A DNA stretch of 64,000 bases from the NCBI RefSeq assembly GCF_000425105.1, contig NZ_KE384303.1:372740-436739 (forward strand). The letters are read 5' to 3'. This document shows positions 1 to 7,758 of this stretch, one piece after another (position 1 is the stretch's first letter; the number at the start of each line of letters is the position of its first letter). Below the pieces are notes generated by a model. The model made no database searches. It saw only the letters and a list, made by a program, of their open reading frames with translations, and was not told where the DNA came from. The DNA is from Agrococcus lahaulensis DSM 17612. GTDB taxonomy: Bacteria; Actinomycetota; Actinomycetes; Actinomycetales; Microbacteriaceae. Made by a program: the position numbers and the translations under genes.

Positions 1-11
1 CGCACCCCCGT

Positions 12-125
12 TCGTCGAGTAGCGGCCGCAGGCCGCGTATCGAGACGCGTCACGGTCGTCTCGATACGGCCCTGCGGGCCTACTCGACGAGCGGGTGCCC
101 TGCGGGCCTACTTGACGAGCGGGTG
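12..125. repeat. Long imperfect inverted repeat with partial direct copy
   Basis: Positions 12–46 and 58–90 are imperfect reverse complements (left arm begins TCGTCGAGTAG, right arm ends TACTCGACGA), so the region can fold into a long hairpin around an 11-nt loop. The right arm plus GCGGGTG is partly repeated at about 97–125. A related GTCGAGTAG…CGTATCGAGAC element lies at 47,518–47,556, so this is a dispersed family. It lies just past the 3' end of pdxY and may help end transcription. No gene is visible in 1–146. Confidence 0.7.
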
Positions 126-146
126 ATCTGCCGAGCGGGTGGCGCG

Positions 147-998
147 TCAGCGCACCTGCCGCGCCTCGAACTGCATGCGCGGGTGCGCGAACGCATCCTG
201 CGCCTGCACGATCCGCAGCTCGCGCTCGCCCGAGTCGAGCGTCACCTGCAGCAGGTCGAAGACGCTCGAGGCGGTGCGCTCGAGCGCGACCTTCGCCGAG
301 CCGCTCTCGCGGTAGTGCGCGGTGAAGAGCGCGCTCGTGACGTCGCCGGAGCCGTTCGCCTTGAACGGCAGGTGCGGGGTCTGGAGGATCCACGCCCCCT
401 CGCCGTCGACCGCGAGCATCTCGATCGTGTCAGCCTCGCGGTCGGGCCGCAGCACGCTCGTGACGAGCACCGTGTCGGGGCCGAGGTCGCGCGCGCGGTC
501 GACCGACTCGAGCGTCGACTCGATCGTGTCCGGCTCCGTGCCGGTCATGAAGCCGAGCTCGAACTGGTTGGGCGTGATGATGTCGGCGACCGGCAGCGCG
601 CGCTCGCGGATGAGCGGCGGGATCGTCGGGGCGACGAAGCAGCCCGACTTCGCGTTGCCCATCACCGGGTCGCACGTGTACGTCGCCTGCGGGTTCGCGG
701 CCTTGACGCGCGCGACGGCGTCGAGCACGACCTCGACGATCGCCTCGCCGCCGAGGTAGCCCGAGAGGACGCCGTCGACCGTGCCGAGCACGCCGCGGTC
801 CTCGATGCCGGCCACGACGGCGCGCACGTCGTCAGCAGGGATGAGCGGCCCGCCCCACGCGCCGTAGCCCGTGTGGTTGGAGAAGTTGACGGTGAGCACC
901 GGCCAGACCTCGTGCCCCGCGCGCTGCAGGGGGAAGACGGCCGCGGAGTTGCCGACGTGCCCGTAGGCGACGTGCGACTGGATCGACAGGAACCTCAT
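147..998 (-). CDS. pdxY: Pyridoxal kinase PdxY
   Basis: Ribokinase-fold kinase that phosphorylates pyridoxal to pyridoxal 5'-phosphate in the salvage pathway. The 283-residue product has the family N-terminus (IQSHVAYGHVGNSAAVFPLQ), the NFSNHTGYG substrate segment, a TCDPVMG segment and the C-terminal FKANGSGDVTSALF motif that carries the catalytic Asp and anion hole. Length matches PdxY. The start at 998 was chosen because the conserved N-terminus begins there; a GAGAAT element 6 nt upstream suggests a leaderless message. It follows the MFS gene on the same strand, 38 bp away. Confidence 0.93.
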   Translation of the reverse strand: MRFLSIQSHVAYGHVGNSAAVFPLQRAGHEVWPVLTVNFSNHTGYGAWGGPLIPADDVRAVVAGIEDRGVLGTVDGVLSGYLGGEAIVEVVLDAVARVKAANPQATYTCDPVMGNAKSGCFVAPTIPPLIRERALPVADIITPNQFELGFMTGTEPDTIESTLESVDRARDLGPDTVLVTSVLRPDREADTIEMLAVDGEGAWILQTPHLPFKANGSGDVTSALFTAHYRESGSAKVALERTASSVFDLLQVTLDSGERELRIVQAQDAFAHPRMQFEARQVR

Positions 999-1036
999 CC
1001 GTCGATTCTCGCACTGCGCGCCGGTCGCGCCGTGCG

Positions 1037-2299
1037 TCAGCGGTCGACGACCTCGATGCCCGCCGTCGTGGGGCCGAGCACCGTCGCGACGACGTGGTGC
1101 GCCGCGGTGTCGGGCTGGCGATCGATCGCGAGGCTCCAGAGCGCGATGGCGAAGCCCGTGCCCGCGAGCGCGACGCCGATCCACGCGGGCGCGAGGTAGC
1201 CGAGCCCGGCCGCGATGACGGCGCCCCCGAGGGCCGCGCCGATCGCGTTGCCGACGTTGAACGCCGCGTGGTTCGTCGCGGCGCCGAGCAGCTCCGCATC
1301 GCCCGCGATGCCCATGATGCGCGCCTGGATCGCCGGGTTGAGCACCGATCCGGCGCCGCCGATCATGAACGCGAGCGCGAAGAGCGCGACCGGCTGCCAG
1401 CCGAGCAGGCCGAACAGCGCGAGCGAGGCGATGAGCACGGGGAAGGCGATGAGGATCGTGCGGCGGATGCTGCGATCGGCGGCCCAGCCGCCGATCGCGT
1501 TGCCGATCGTCATGCCGACGCCGACGGTCGCGAGCAGCCACGCGATCGCCGGCTCGGGCAGGCCCGCGACGCGCGTGACGATCTCGGCCGCGTAGGAGTA
1601 GACGGCGAAGAAGCCGCCGAAACCGATGCAGCCGACCGCGATCATGAGCCACAGCCTGGGGTTCCGGAACGCCGAGATCTCGCGCTTCGCGCTCCGCGTC
1701 GGATCACCCGGCTGCCGGGGGAGCAGGATCGCGGCGAGCACGAGCGTGACGAGGAAGATGGCGGCGACGGCGACGTAGGTCCAGCGCCAGCCCGCCGCCT
1801 GCCCGAGCCACGTGCCGAGCGGCACGCCGATGATGTTCGCGATCGTGAGGCCCGAGAGCGCGAGCGCGACGCCGGCGCCCTGCCGGCCCGGCCCCATGAT
1901 GCGCGCGGCGAGCAGCGCCGCGACGCCGAAGTAGGCGCCGTGCGGGATGCCGGCGACGAACCGCGCGGCGACGGTGAGCTCGAACGTCGGCATGAGGCCG
2001 CTCGCGAGGTTCGCGACCGCGAACGCGGCGGCGAGCAGCAGCACGAGCGACTTCTGCGACATCCGCGCCGCCCACGCCGACACGAGCGGCGCGCCCACGA
2101 CGACGCCGAGCGCGTAGGCGGTGATGAGCCAGCCGGCGTGCGCGATGCCGCCCGCCGGGTCGGCGTCGAACGCGGGCACGAGGTCGCTCGCGGCGAGGGG
2201 GAGGATGCCCATCGTCGCGAACTCGGTCGTGCCGATCCCGAATCCGCCGAGCGCGAGGGTGAAGAGCGCGAGGGACCGTCGCGCGGGAGTCAGCTGCAT
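1037..2299 (-). CDS. MFS transporter, DHA1 (AraJ/YdhP-like) family
   Basis: A 420-residue inner-membrane protein with about 12 hydrophobic segments and the N-terminal signature ALGGFGIGTTEFATMGILPL of the DHA1 drug/sugar efflux group. A charged cytoplasmic loop (residues ~195–215, RQPGDPTRSAKRE) separates the two six-helix halves. The substrate cannot be read from the sequence. A TAGCAT -10-like hexamer lies 10 nt before the ATG. The gene diverges from the siderophore-interacting protein across an intergenic region holding an iron-box-like site, so export of an iron chelator is possible, but that is inference. Confidence 0.88.
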   Translation of the reverse strand: MQLTPARRSLALFTLALGGFGIGTTEFATMGILPLAASDLVPAFDADPAGGIAHAGWLITAYALGVVVGAPLVSAWAARMSQKSLVLLLAAAFAVANLASGLMPTFELTVAARFVAGIPHGAYFGVAALLAARIMGPGRQGAGVALALSGLTIANIIGVPLGTWLGQAAGWRWTYVAVAAIFLVTLVLAAILLPRQPGDPTRSAKREISAFRNPRLWLMIAVGCIGFGGFFAVYSYAAEIVTRVAGLPEPAIAWLLATVGVGMTIGNAIGGWAADRSIRRTILIAFPVLIASLALFGLLGWQPVALFALAFMIGGAGSVLNPAIQARIMGIAGDAELLGAATNHAAFNVGNAIGAALGGAVIAAGLGYLAPAWIGVALAGTGFAIALWSLAIDRQPDTAAHHVVATVLGPTTAGIEVVDR

Positions 2300-2362
2300 G
2301 CTGCTGTCGATGCTACGCGCCGGGCTCTGGGGCGGATGCGCTCCGGCGGCCTCGCTTGCTAC

Positions 2363-2381
2363 ATTGGTAAGGCTTGCCTCA
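2363..2381 (+). promoter_or_regulatory. Putative DtxR/IdeR iron box
   Basis: ATTGGTAAGGCTTGCCTCA agrees with about 15 of 19 positions of the DtxR/IdeR consensus as I recall it (TWAGGTWAGSCTWACCTWA), including the central GGTWAGSCT. It lies 31 bp upstream of a siderophore-interacting protein, the kind of gene this repressor controls in other actinobacteria. Confidence 0.65.
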
Positions 2382-2411
2382 CTTGAGGCGCACATCCCCG
2401 GGAGGCTTCGC

Positions 2412-3209
2412 ATGGCAGGACCCGAGCGCGTCGCCGCGGTCGCACCGAAGTTCATCGAGCTCGAGGTGCTCGACAACCAGCAGGTGTCGCCCCACATCCG
2501 TCGCGTCACGCTCGGCGGCGACGAGGTCTCGGCGATGACGCCGCAGGGCTACGACCAGTGGTTCCGCTTCTTCATGCGCCGCGAGGGGCAGGACGTCCTG
2601 CGCGTGCCGAAGAGCCCCTCGACCTGGTTCCCGCAGTACCTCGCGATGCGCGAGGCGCACCGCCCCTGGATCCGCAACTACACCGTGCGGGGCTTCCGGC
2701 TCGAGGCGGGAGAGCTCGACATCGACTTCGTCTGCCACGAGGACCCGGGCCCGGGCGCCGCGTGGGCGATGGCCGCTGAGCGCGGCGAGCGAGCGGTGCT
2801 GCTCGACGAGGGCCTGCTCTACAACGACGACGGGCTCGAGGGCGACATCCTCATGGTCGGCGACGAGTCGGTGCTGCCGGCCGTCGCGGGCGTGTGCGAC
2901 TCGCTCGCTGACGATGCGCGCGGCACGATCGTGCTCGAGGTCGGCCACCGCGACGACATCCAGGACTTCCACCGGCCGGCGGGCATCGACCTCCGCTGGG
3001 TCGAGCGCGGCAGCGTCCGCGAGGGCGAGGCGGCGCTCGAGGAGCTGCGCGGCCTGCGCATGCCCGAGCAGTTCGGCTACGCCTACGCGGCGGGGGAGCA
3101 GAGGCTCGCCACGGGCGCCCGACGCCACCTCGTCCGCGACCGCGGCATCGACAAGCGCCGCATCACCTTCACGGGCTACTGGAAGCTCGGCAAGGCCTAC
3201 GTCTCCTGA
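2412..3209 (+). CDS. Siderophore-interacting protein (FAD-dependent ferric-siderophore reductase)
   Basis: Cytoplasmic flavoprotein of the SIP/ViuB family that releases iron from imported ferric-siderophores by reduction. The 265-residue product has the N-terminal FAD-binding domain with the RNYTVRGFR segment (R-x-Y-T FAD motif, residues ~88–96), a middle HEDPGPGAAWA segment, and the C-terminal NAD(P)H-like domain ending in FTGYWKLGKAY, a family hallmark. Start ATG 2412 matches the family N-terminus. The iron-box-like site just upstream suggests repression by a DtxR-type regulator in iron sufficiency. No siderophore ABC importer is in the window. Confidence 0.93.
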   Translation: MAGPERVAAVAPKFIELEVLDNQQVSPHIRRVTLGGDEVSAMTPQGYDQWFRFFMRREGQDVLRVPKSPSTWFPQYLAMREAHRPWIRNYTVRGFRLEAGELDIDFVCHEDPGPGAAWAMAAERGERAVLLDEGLLYNDDGLEGDILMVGDESVLPAVAGVCDSLADDARGTIVLEVGHRDDIQDFHRPAGIDLRWVERGSVREGEAALEELRGLRMPEQFGYAYAAGEQRLATGARRHLVRDRGIDKRRITFTGYWKLGKAYVS

Positions 3210-3220
3210 GCCGAGCGGCG

Positions 3221-3240
3221 GAAAGTTCGCGCGAACTTTC
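3221..3240. promoter_or_regulatory. Perfect 20-bp palindrome between SIP gene and gapB
   Basis: GAAAGTTCGCGCGAACTTTC is an uninterrupted perfect inverted repeat 12 bp past the SIP stop and 76 bp before the gapB start. No T-run follows, so an operator is more likely than an intrinsic terminator. The binding protein is unknown. Confidence 0.6.
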
Positions 3241-3303
3241 GCCAGGGTGACGTTGCGGCCATCCTGACCGTCCGTTTCGACGGTGGTGACGCATCCGCTT
3301 GCC

Positions 3304-3309
3304 TAACGT
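3304..3309 (+). promoter_or_regulatory. -10 element of leaderless gapB promoter
   Basis: TAACGT lies 7 nt before the GTG start, and no Shine–Dalgarno sequence is present, which fits a transcript beginning at the start codon. No convincing -35 box is seen. Confidence 0.5.
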
Positions 3310-3316
3310 GTAAGCC

Positions 3317-4759
3317 GTGGCATCCGCAACCGTTCCCGCCGTCGACAGCGCCCACCAGGCGTGGCTCGACCGCGTCGCCCTCGCCGAGTCCGCCGTGCCG
3401 ATCATCGGGCGCCTCTACCGGGAGCGCGACGTCGTCACGCACGTGCACGGCAAGCAGCTCGTGAACCAGTCGCCGATCGAGATCCTGAAGGCGCACAAGT
3501 GGGCGCGGCGCGTGGGCGAGCGCGTCCTCAGCATCGAGGACTCGATGGTGGTGCTGCGCCTCGTCGACGAGCTCGGCATCCGCGGCGTCTCGCTCGACCT
3601 CGGCCTGCTGCTGGGCGATGCGCCCGAGAGCGGCCTCGAGGACTGGGCTCGCGAGCGCGTCGCCGAGCTGCCCTCGTGGGAGCAGGACCAGCCCACCGAC
3701 GTGGTGCTCTACGGCTTCGGCCGCATCGGCCGGCTGCTCGCGCGCATCCTCATCGGCCACGCGGGCCGCGGCCTCGGGCTGCGCCTGCGCGCGATCGTCG
3801 TGCGCCGCGGCGGCGAGAACGACCTCGAGAAGCGCGCGAGCCTGCTGCGCCGCGACTCCGTGCACGGCGCGTTCCAGGGCACGATCGAGATCGACCGCGA
3901 GGCGAACACGATCCTCGCGAACGGCACGCTCATCCAGGTCATCTACTCCGACGACCCCTCGAGCGTCGACTACACGCAGCACGGCATCGAGCACGCGATC
4001 GTCGTCGACAACACCGGCAAGTGGCGCGACGAGGCGGGCCTCGCGCAGCACCTCGAGTGCCCGGGCGTCGACCGCGTCGTGCTGACCGCGCCGGGCAAGA
4101 GCCCGCTCAAGAACGTCGTCTTCGGCGTCAACCACGACACCATCGGCGCCGACGACCGCATCGTCACCGCCGCATCCTGCACGACGAACGCCATCACGCC
4201 CGTGCTCAAGGTCATCAACGACGCGTACGGCATCGAGCACGGCCACGTCGAGACGGTGCACTCGTACACGAACGACCAGAACCTCATCGACAACTTCCAC
4301 AAGGGCGCCCGCCGCGGCCGCTCGGCGGCGCTCAACATGGTGCTCACCGAGACCGGTGCGGCGAAGGCCGTCTCGAAGGCGCTGCCCGAGCTCGAGGGCA
4401 AGCTGACGGGCAACGCGATCCGCGTGCCGACGCCCAACGTGTCGATGGCGATCCTCAACCTCTCGCTCGAGCAGGCCGTCGAGCGCGACGCCGTGAACGA
4501 CCTGCTGCGCCGCACCTCGCTCACCGGCGAGCTGCGCGCGCAGATCGACTTCACCGACTCGGCCGAGGTCGTCTCCTCCGACTTCGTCGGCAACAACCGC
4601 GCAGGCATCGTCGACGGGCTGGCGACGATCGCGAGCGGCAAGCACCTCGTGCTCTACGTCTGGTACGACAACGAGTTCGGCTACTCGTCGCAGGTCATCC
4701 GCGTCATCGAGCACATGGCCGACCAGATGGCCAAGGCCCGGCAGCTCGCCCCGGCCTGA
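3317..4759 (+). CDS. gapB: Glyceraldehyde-3-phosphate dehydrogenase, long GapB type
   Basis: Interconverts glyceraldehyde 3-phosphate and 1,3-bisphosphoglycerate. The 480-residue product has an extra N-terminal domain of about 125 residues before the Rossmann motif YGFGRIGR, which marks the long GapB/GapX group of corynebacteria and relatives (classical GAPDH is ~335 residues). The catalytic Cys288 lies in ASCTTNA, and YDNEFGYS closes the catalytic domain. Corynebacterial GapB works mainly in the gluconeogenic direction; that is family knowledge. GTG start, apparently leaderless. A perfect palindrome upstream may be its operator and a strong hairpin follows the stop. Confidence 0.92.
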   Translation: MASATVPAVDSAHQAWLDRVALAESAVPIIGRLYRERDVVTHVHGKQLVNQSPIEILKAHKWARRVGERVLSIEDSMVVLRLVDELGIRGVSLDLGLLLGDAPESGLEDWARERVAELPSWEQDQPTDVVLYGFGRIGRLLARILIGHAGRGLGLRLRAIVVRRGGENDLEKRASLLRRDSVHGAFQGTIEIDREANTILANGTLIQVIYSDDPSSVDYTQHGIEHAIVVDNTGKWRDEAGLAQHLECPGVDRVVLTAPGKSPLKNVVFGVNHDTIGADDRIVTAASCTTNAITPVLKVINDAYGIEHGHVETVHSYTNDQNLIDNFHKGARRGRSAALNMVLTETGAAKAVSKALPELEGKLTGNAIRVPTPNVSMAILNLSLEQAVERDAVNDLLRRTSLTGELRAQIDFTDSAEVVSSDFVGNNRAGIVDGLATIASGKHLVLYVWYDNEFGYSSQVIRVIEHMADQMAKARQLAPA

Positions 4760-4765
4760 CACGAC

Positions 4766-4810
4766 TTGCCCCCGTCGGGACTCTCCTGGGTGGAGGCCCG
4801 ACGGGGGCAA
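4766..4810 (+). terminator. Hairpin terminator after gapB
   Basis: TTGCCCCCGTCGGG (4766–4779) and CCCGACGGGGGCAA (4797–4810) are perfect 14-bp arms around a 17-nt loop, starting 6 bp past the gapB stop. There is no T-tract, which is common in high-GC actinobacteria. Confidence 0.8.
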
Positions 4811-4838
4811 ACCCCCTCGACGCACAGCACGCATCCGA

Positions 4839-4844
4839 TAGCGT
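4839..4844 (+). promoter_or_regulatory. -10 element of leaderless FBP-gene promoter
   Basis: TAGCGT sits 7 nt before the ATG at 4852, in the same geometry as other leaderless genes in the window. No ribosome-binding site is present. Confidence 0.5.
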
Positions 4845-4851
4845 CGTCGCC

Positions 4852-5352
4852 ATGCGCGAGGTGACCGAGGAGCAGCTCCGCGCGTGCTTCGTGAACGCGA
4901 CGCGGCGCGAGCTCGAGCAGCTGCCCATGCCAGGGCTGCACGAGACCATCTGGGACGAGCGGGAGTACCTCGGCTGGCGCGGCGAGCGCTCGAGCCGGAT
5001 CGGCTACATCGTCCACTGGCGCGGCGACGAGCTCGTCGGCGTCGTCGTGCGCGCGGCGCCCGGCGGCCTGCGGCCCGGCATCGCCGCGATGTGCTCGATG
5101 TGCCACTCGACGCAGCCCGCGACGCAGGTGCGGATGTTCAGCGCGCGGCTCGCGAGCCTCGAGGGCGACACCGGCAGCTCGATCGGCACCTACCTGTGCG
5201 AGGACCTCGCGTGCTCGCACATCATCCGCAGCGGCCCGCCGCACCTGACGAGCCCCGCGCGCATCGCCGCGCGCGGCGCCGCGCTGCTCGAGCGGCTCGA
5301 GCGCTTCACCGCCCGCGTCGAGCGCGCGACGCGGGAGGCGCGCGGCGGCTGA
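4852..5352 (+). CDS. FBP domain protein (FusB-like, EF-G-binding zinc-finger)
   Basis: The 166-residue product resembles the actinobacterial FBP-domain family related to the C-terminal treble-clef zinc finger of FusB, the staphylococcal protein that binds EF-G and rescues it from fusidic acid. Four cysteines fit a zinc site: Cys81/Cys84 (CSMC) and Cys116/Cys121 (CEDLAC). The N-terminal ~40 residues are helical, and the C-terminus is a charged helix. The helical bundle of FusB seems shorter here, so the role may be ribosome/EF-G housekeeping rather than resistance. It appears to be leaderless and single-gene, between a terminator and the S10 peptidase. Confidence 0.75.
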   Translation: MREVTEEQLRACFVNATRRELEQLPMPGLHETIWDEREYLGWRGERSSRIGYIVHWRGDELVGVVVRAAPGGLRPGIAAMCSMCHSTQPATQVRMFSARLASLEGDTGSSIGTYLCEDLACSHIIRSGPPHLTSPARIAARGAALLERLERFTARVERATREARGG

Positions 5353-5380
5353 GCGCGGCGGGGTTCGATAGCGTCGGCGC

Positions 5381-6874
5381 GTGAACGACACGCAGCGCAG
5401 CGACGACTCCAAGCCCGCCACCGACACCGGCATCACGCAGCTCGACGACGAGCTCATCACCACGCGCCACACGCTCGCGACCGACGAGGGCGAGCTCGCC
5501 TACACGGCACGGTCGGGCCGCGTGGTGCTGTGGCAGGAGAAGACGGAGGACGACGTCTTCCGCGGCCGCCGCGCCCGCGCGCAAGTGGCGATCACCGCCT
5601 ACACGCTCGACGGCGCCGACCCGACGCAGCGACCGGTCACCTTCGCGTTCAACGGCGGCCCCGGATCGGCGAGCGTGTGGCTGCACATGGGCGTGCTCGG
5701 ACCGCGCCGCGTCGTGATGGGCGATGCCGGCTCGCTCGCCGCGCCGCCCTACGGCATCGCCGACAACCCCGAGTCGCTCCTGCGCGTCTCCGACCTCGTC
5801 TTCATCGATCCCGTCTCGACCGGCCGCTCGCGGCCCGCGGAGGGGGAGAAGGCGAAGGACTTCCACGGCTTCACCGCCGACATCGAGTCGGTCGCCGAGA
5901 TCATCCGCCAGTGGGTGACGGCCGAGGGCCGCTGGCTCAGCCCGAAGTTCCTCGCGGGGGAGTCGTACGGCACGACCCGCGCCGCGGGCCTCGCGCATCA
6001 CCTGCAGAGCGAGCTGGGCATGTACCTCAACGGGCTGCTGCTCATCTCGAGCGTGCTCGACTTCTCGACCGCCAACTTCGAGCGCGGCGGCGACCGGGCG
6101 CACGCGATGTACCTGCCCTTCTATGCCGCGACCGCGTGGCAGCACGGGTTCCACGAGGGCCGCTCGCTCGAGGAGGTCGTCGCCGAGGCGCACGAGTACG
6201 CCGCGCGCGACTACCCGTACGTGCTGGGTCGGGGCGCTCGCCTGACGGCGGAGGAGCGGGCGGATGCGGTGGCTCGCGTCGCGCACCTCACCGGCCTGAG
6301 CGAGACCTACGTCGACCGCGCCGACCTGCGCATCGAGCACTGGCGCTACTTCGGCGAGCTGCTGCGCGACCGCGGCCTCACCGTCGGCCGGCTCGACTCG
6401 CGCTTCACCGGTCCCGCGGCGAGCGGCATCGCCGAGCACATGGACGCCGACCCGTCGATGGACGCGATCCTCGGGCCGTACGCCGCCGCGTACCAGCACT
6501 ACCTCCACCACGAGCTGGGCGTGCGCGACACCGGGCCGTACCACGTGTTCGGCAAGGACGTCATCGAGCACTGGAGCTACAAGGAGTTCGAGAACGCGCC
6601 CGTCTACGTCATCGACCGGCTCTCGCGCGCGATGCGGCAGAACCCGCACCTCGCGGTGCACTTCGCCTACGGCTGGTTCGACGGGGCGACGCCGTTCTCG
6701 GCCGCGGAGGACTCGGTCGCGCACCTGCAGATCCCTGCGGCCCTGCGCGACAACCTCGAGCACCGCTACTACGAGGCCGGCCACATGATGTACGTGCACG
6801 AGCCCTCGCGCGTCGCGCAGGCGGCGGACCTCGCCGACTTCGTGCAGCGCCGCTCCGGCCGCTCCGCTCCCTGA
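5381..6874 (+). CDS. Serine carboxypeptidase-like protein, peptidase family S10
   Basis: A 497-residue alpha/beta-hydrolase of peptidase family S10. Visible motifs are the oxyanion segment FNGGPGSASVW, the nucleophile motif GESYG with Ser195, an Asp-containing YGWFDGATPFS segment and the C-terminal AGHMMY with the catalytic His. No signal peptide is evident, so the enzyme looks cytoplasmic, as is common for bacterial S10 members. TAGCGT lies 6 nt before the GTG start (leaderless pattern), 28 bp after the FBP gene. The physiological substrate is unknown. Confidence 0.88.
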   Translation: MNDTQRSDDSKPATDTGITQLDDELITTRHTLATDEGELAYTARSGRVVLWQEKTEDDVFRGRRARAQVAITAYTLDGADPTQRPVTFAFNGGPGSASVWLHMGVLGPRRVVMGDAGSLAAPPYGIADNPESLLRVSDLVFIDPVSTGRSRPAEGEKAKDFHGFTADIESVAEIIRQWVTAEGRWLSPKFLAGESYGTTRAAGLAHHLQSELGMYLNGLLLISSVLDFSTANFERGGDRAHAMYLPFYAATAWQHGFHEGRSLEEVVAEAHEYAARDYPYVLGRGARLTAEERADAVARVAHLTGLSETYVDRADLRIEHWRYFGELLRDRGLTVGRLDSRFTGPAASGIAEHMDADPSMDAILGPYAAAYQHYLHHELGVRDTGPYHVFGKDVIEHWSYKEFENAPVYVIDRLSRAMRQNPHLAVHFAYGWFDGATPFSAAEDSVAHLQIPAALRDNLEHRYYEAGHMMYVHEPSRVAQAADLADFVQRRSGRSAP

Positions 6875-6911
6875 GCCGCTCCGCGCCGGAGGCGCAGAGC
6901 GTGTCGAAGGG
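6869..6911. repeat. Short dispersed-type repeat overlapping the S10 gene end
   Basis: The stretch CCCTGAGCCGC…GTGTCGAAGGG with an internal GCGCC-GGA-GGCGC hairpin resembles intergenic repeats I associate with Microbacteriaceae genomes. The peptidase stop codon lies inside it. No second copy was seen in this window, so the identification is tentative. Confidence 0.35.
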
Positions 6912-6979
6912 GGAACCGACCTCTCCTGCATGCGGTAGGCTGTCTTGGTTGCCTCCGGGCGACTCGATCGCGAGAGCGA

Positions 6980-7053
<74 letters not shown>

Positions 7054-7058
7054 CGGAA

Positions 7059-7092
7059 AAGCCCTGATGAGAAGCCATTCTCATCAGGGCTT
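7059..7092 (+). terminator. Terminator of tRNA-Pro
   Basis: GCCCTGATGAG (7061–7071) and CTCATCAGGGC (7080–7090) form a perfect 11-bp stem with an 8-nt loop, flanked by AA and TT, six nt past the tRNA 3' end. Confidence 0.85.
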
Positions 7093-7244
7093 CGTCATGT
7101 CTGGCGACGAGTTTTCGTTGGTCCCCCCGGTCCCCTGAGCAGACTGAGGGCACGTGTTCGTCGGCCGCCGAAGAGGCTCCTGGGTCTCGCGGCGGCTCCT
7201 CCTGTGGATAAGGGGACCAAAAGGGGACCAGAACGCCGATCGAC
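7093..7244. other. Gene-free stretch downstream of tRNA-Pro
   Basis: I see no credible gene here. The stretch holds opposed GGTCCCC (7120–7136) and GGGGACC (7212–7229) motifs and then runs into the truncated end of the IS3-like remnant. It is probably the scar of past insertions or deletions. Confidence 0.4.
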
Positions 7245-7388
7245 GGCCTTCAGCGCCCGCTTCGAGGGCGGCCGCTTGCGAGCGTCGTGGTACGTCGACG
7301 GGGCGATCGTGGCGCCGTGCTCCGAGAGCACGCGGCAGATCGGCTCGACCCCGAACACGTCACGGTGCTCGTCGATGAACGCAGTCAA
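7245..7388 (-). pseudogene. IS3 transposase OrfB, N-terminal fragment
   Basis: TTG-initiated reading MTAFIDEHRDVFGVEPICRV and the following APSTYHDARKRPPS segment match the start of IS3-group OrfB (transposase B). Similarity ends near residue 48, before the DDE catalytic core; the open frame then runs into unrelated sequence to 7095. Non-functional fragment. It overlaps the orfA stop as in intact IS3 elements. Confidence 0.75.
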
Positions 7389-7707
7389 TACTTCGGTGGG
7401 CGGCCTGGCTCCGCCGCGACGAACGCCGACGCCGCCTTGAGGATCTCGTTCGCCCGCCGCAGCTCCGCGTTCTCACGCTTCAGCTCGCGGATCTCGGCGA
7501 TCTCCTGCGTCGTCTTGCCCGGCCGGTTGCCGCCATCGACCTCCGACTGCCGCAACCACTTCCGCAGCGTCTCGGGCGAACCGATGCCGAGCTTGCCCGC
7601 GATCGAACGGATCGCCTCGAACTCGCTCGGGTACCGGCCATCGACTCGACGACCGTCCGGACTGCGCGCTCCCGCAGCTCCCGCGGGTACTTGCTTGGAC
7701 GTGCCAT
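7385..7707 (-). pseudogene. IS3 transposase OrfA (helix-turn-helix), frameshifted
   Basis: Reading begins MARPSKYPRELRERAVRTVV at 7707 and continues in another frame as YPSEFEAIRSIAGKLGIGSP, the LRKWLRQSE segment and the RELKRENAELRRANEILKAA leucine-zipper-like helix typical of IS3 OrfA. Between VVES and YPSEF only 8 nt are present where the family needs 9, so a 1-nt deletion near 7640 breaks the gene. OrfA would bind the IS ends and be joined to OrfB by programmed frameshifting in an intact element. Confidence 0.8.
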
Positions 7708-7758
7708 GACTCCATCCCTCAATCAATGGAGCCCCCGGACACCCCAGGGCGGTTCGCC

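Larger units (their letters stand above)
7245..7741 (-). mobile_element. IS3-family insertion sequence remnant
   Basis: On the minus strand an orfA-like reading (7707 to 7385) is followed by an overlapping orfB start (7388), the IS3-family arrangement. orfA carries a frameshift and orfB stops matching the family after about 48 residues, so the element is dead. TGGAGCCCCCGGACA at 7727–7741, just upstream of orfA, is a candidate outer end; the partner end has been lost. It lies 200 bp from a tRNA. Confidence 0.75.

Noticed and set aside
7154-7440. Plus-strand short frames through the IS3 remnant as genes or an integrase end
   Set aside because: They have no recognisable domain and lie antisense to the clear orfA/orfB relics.
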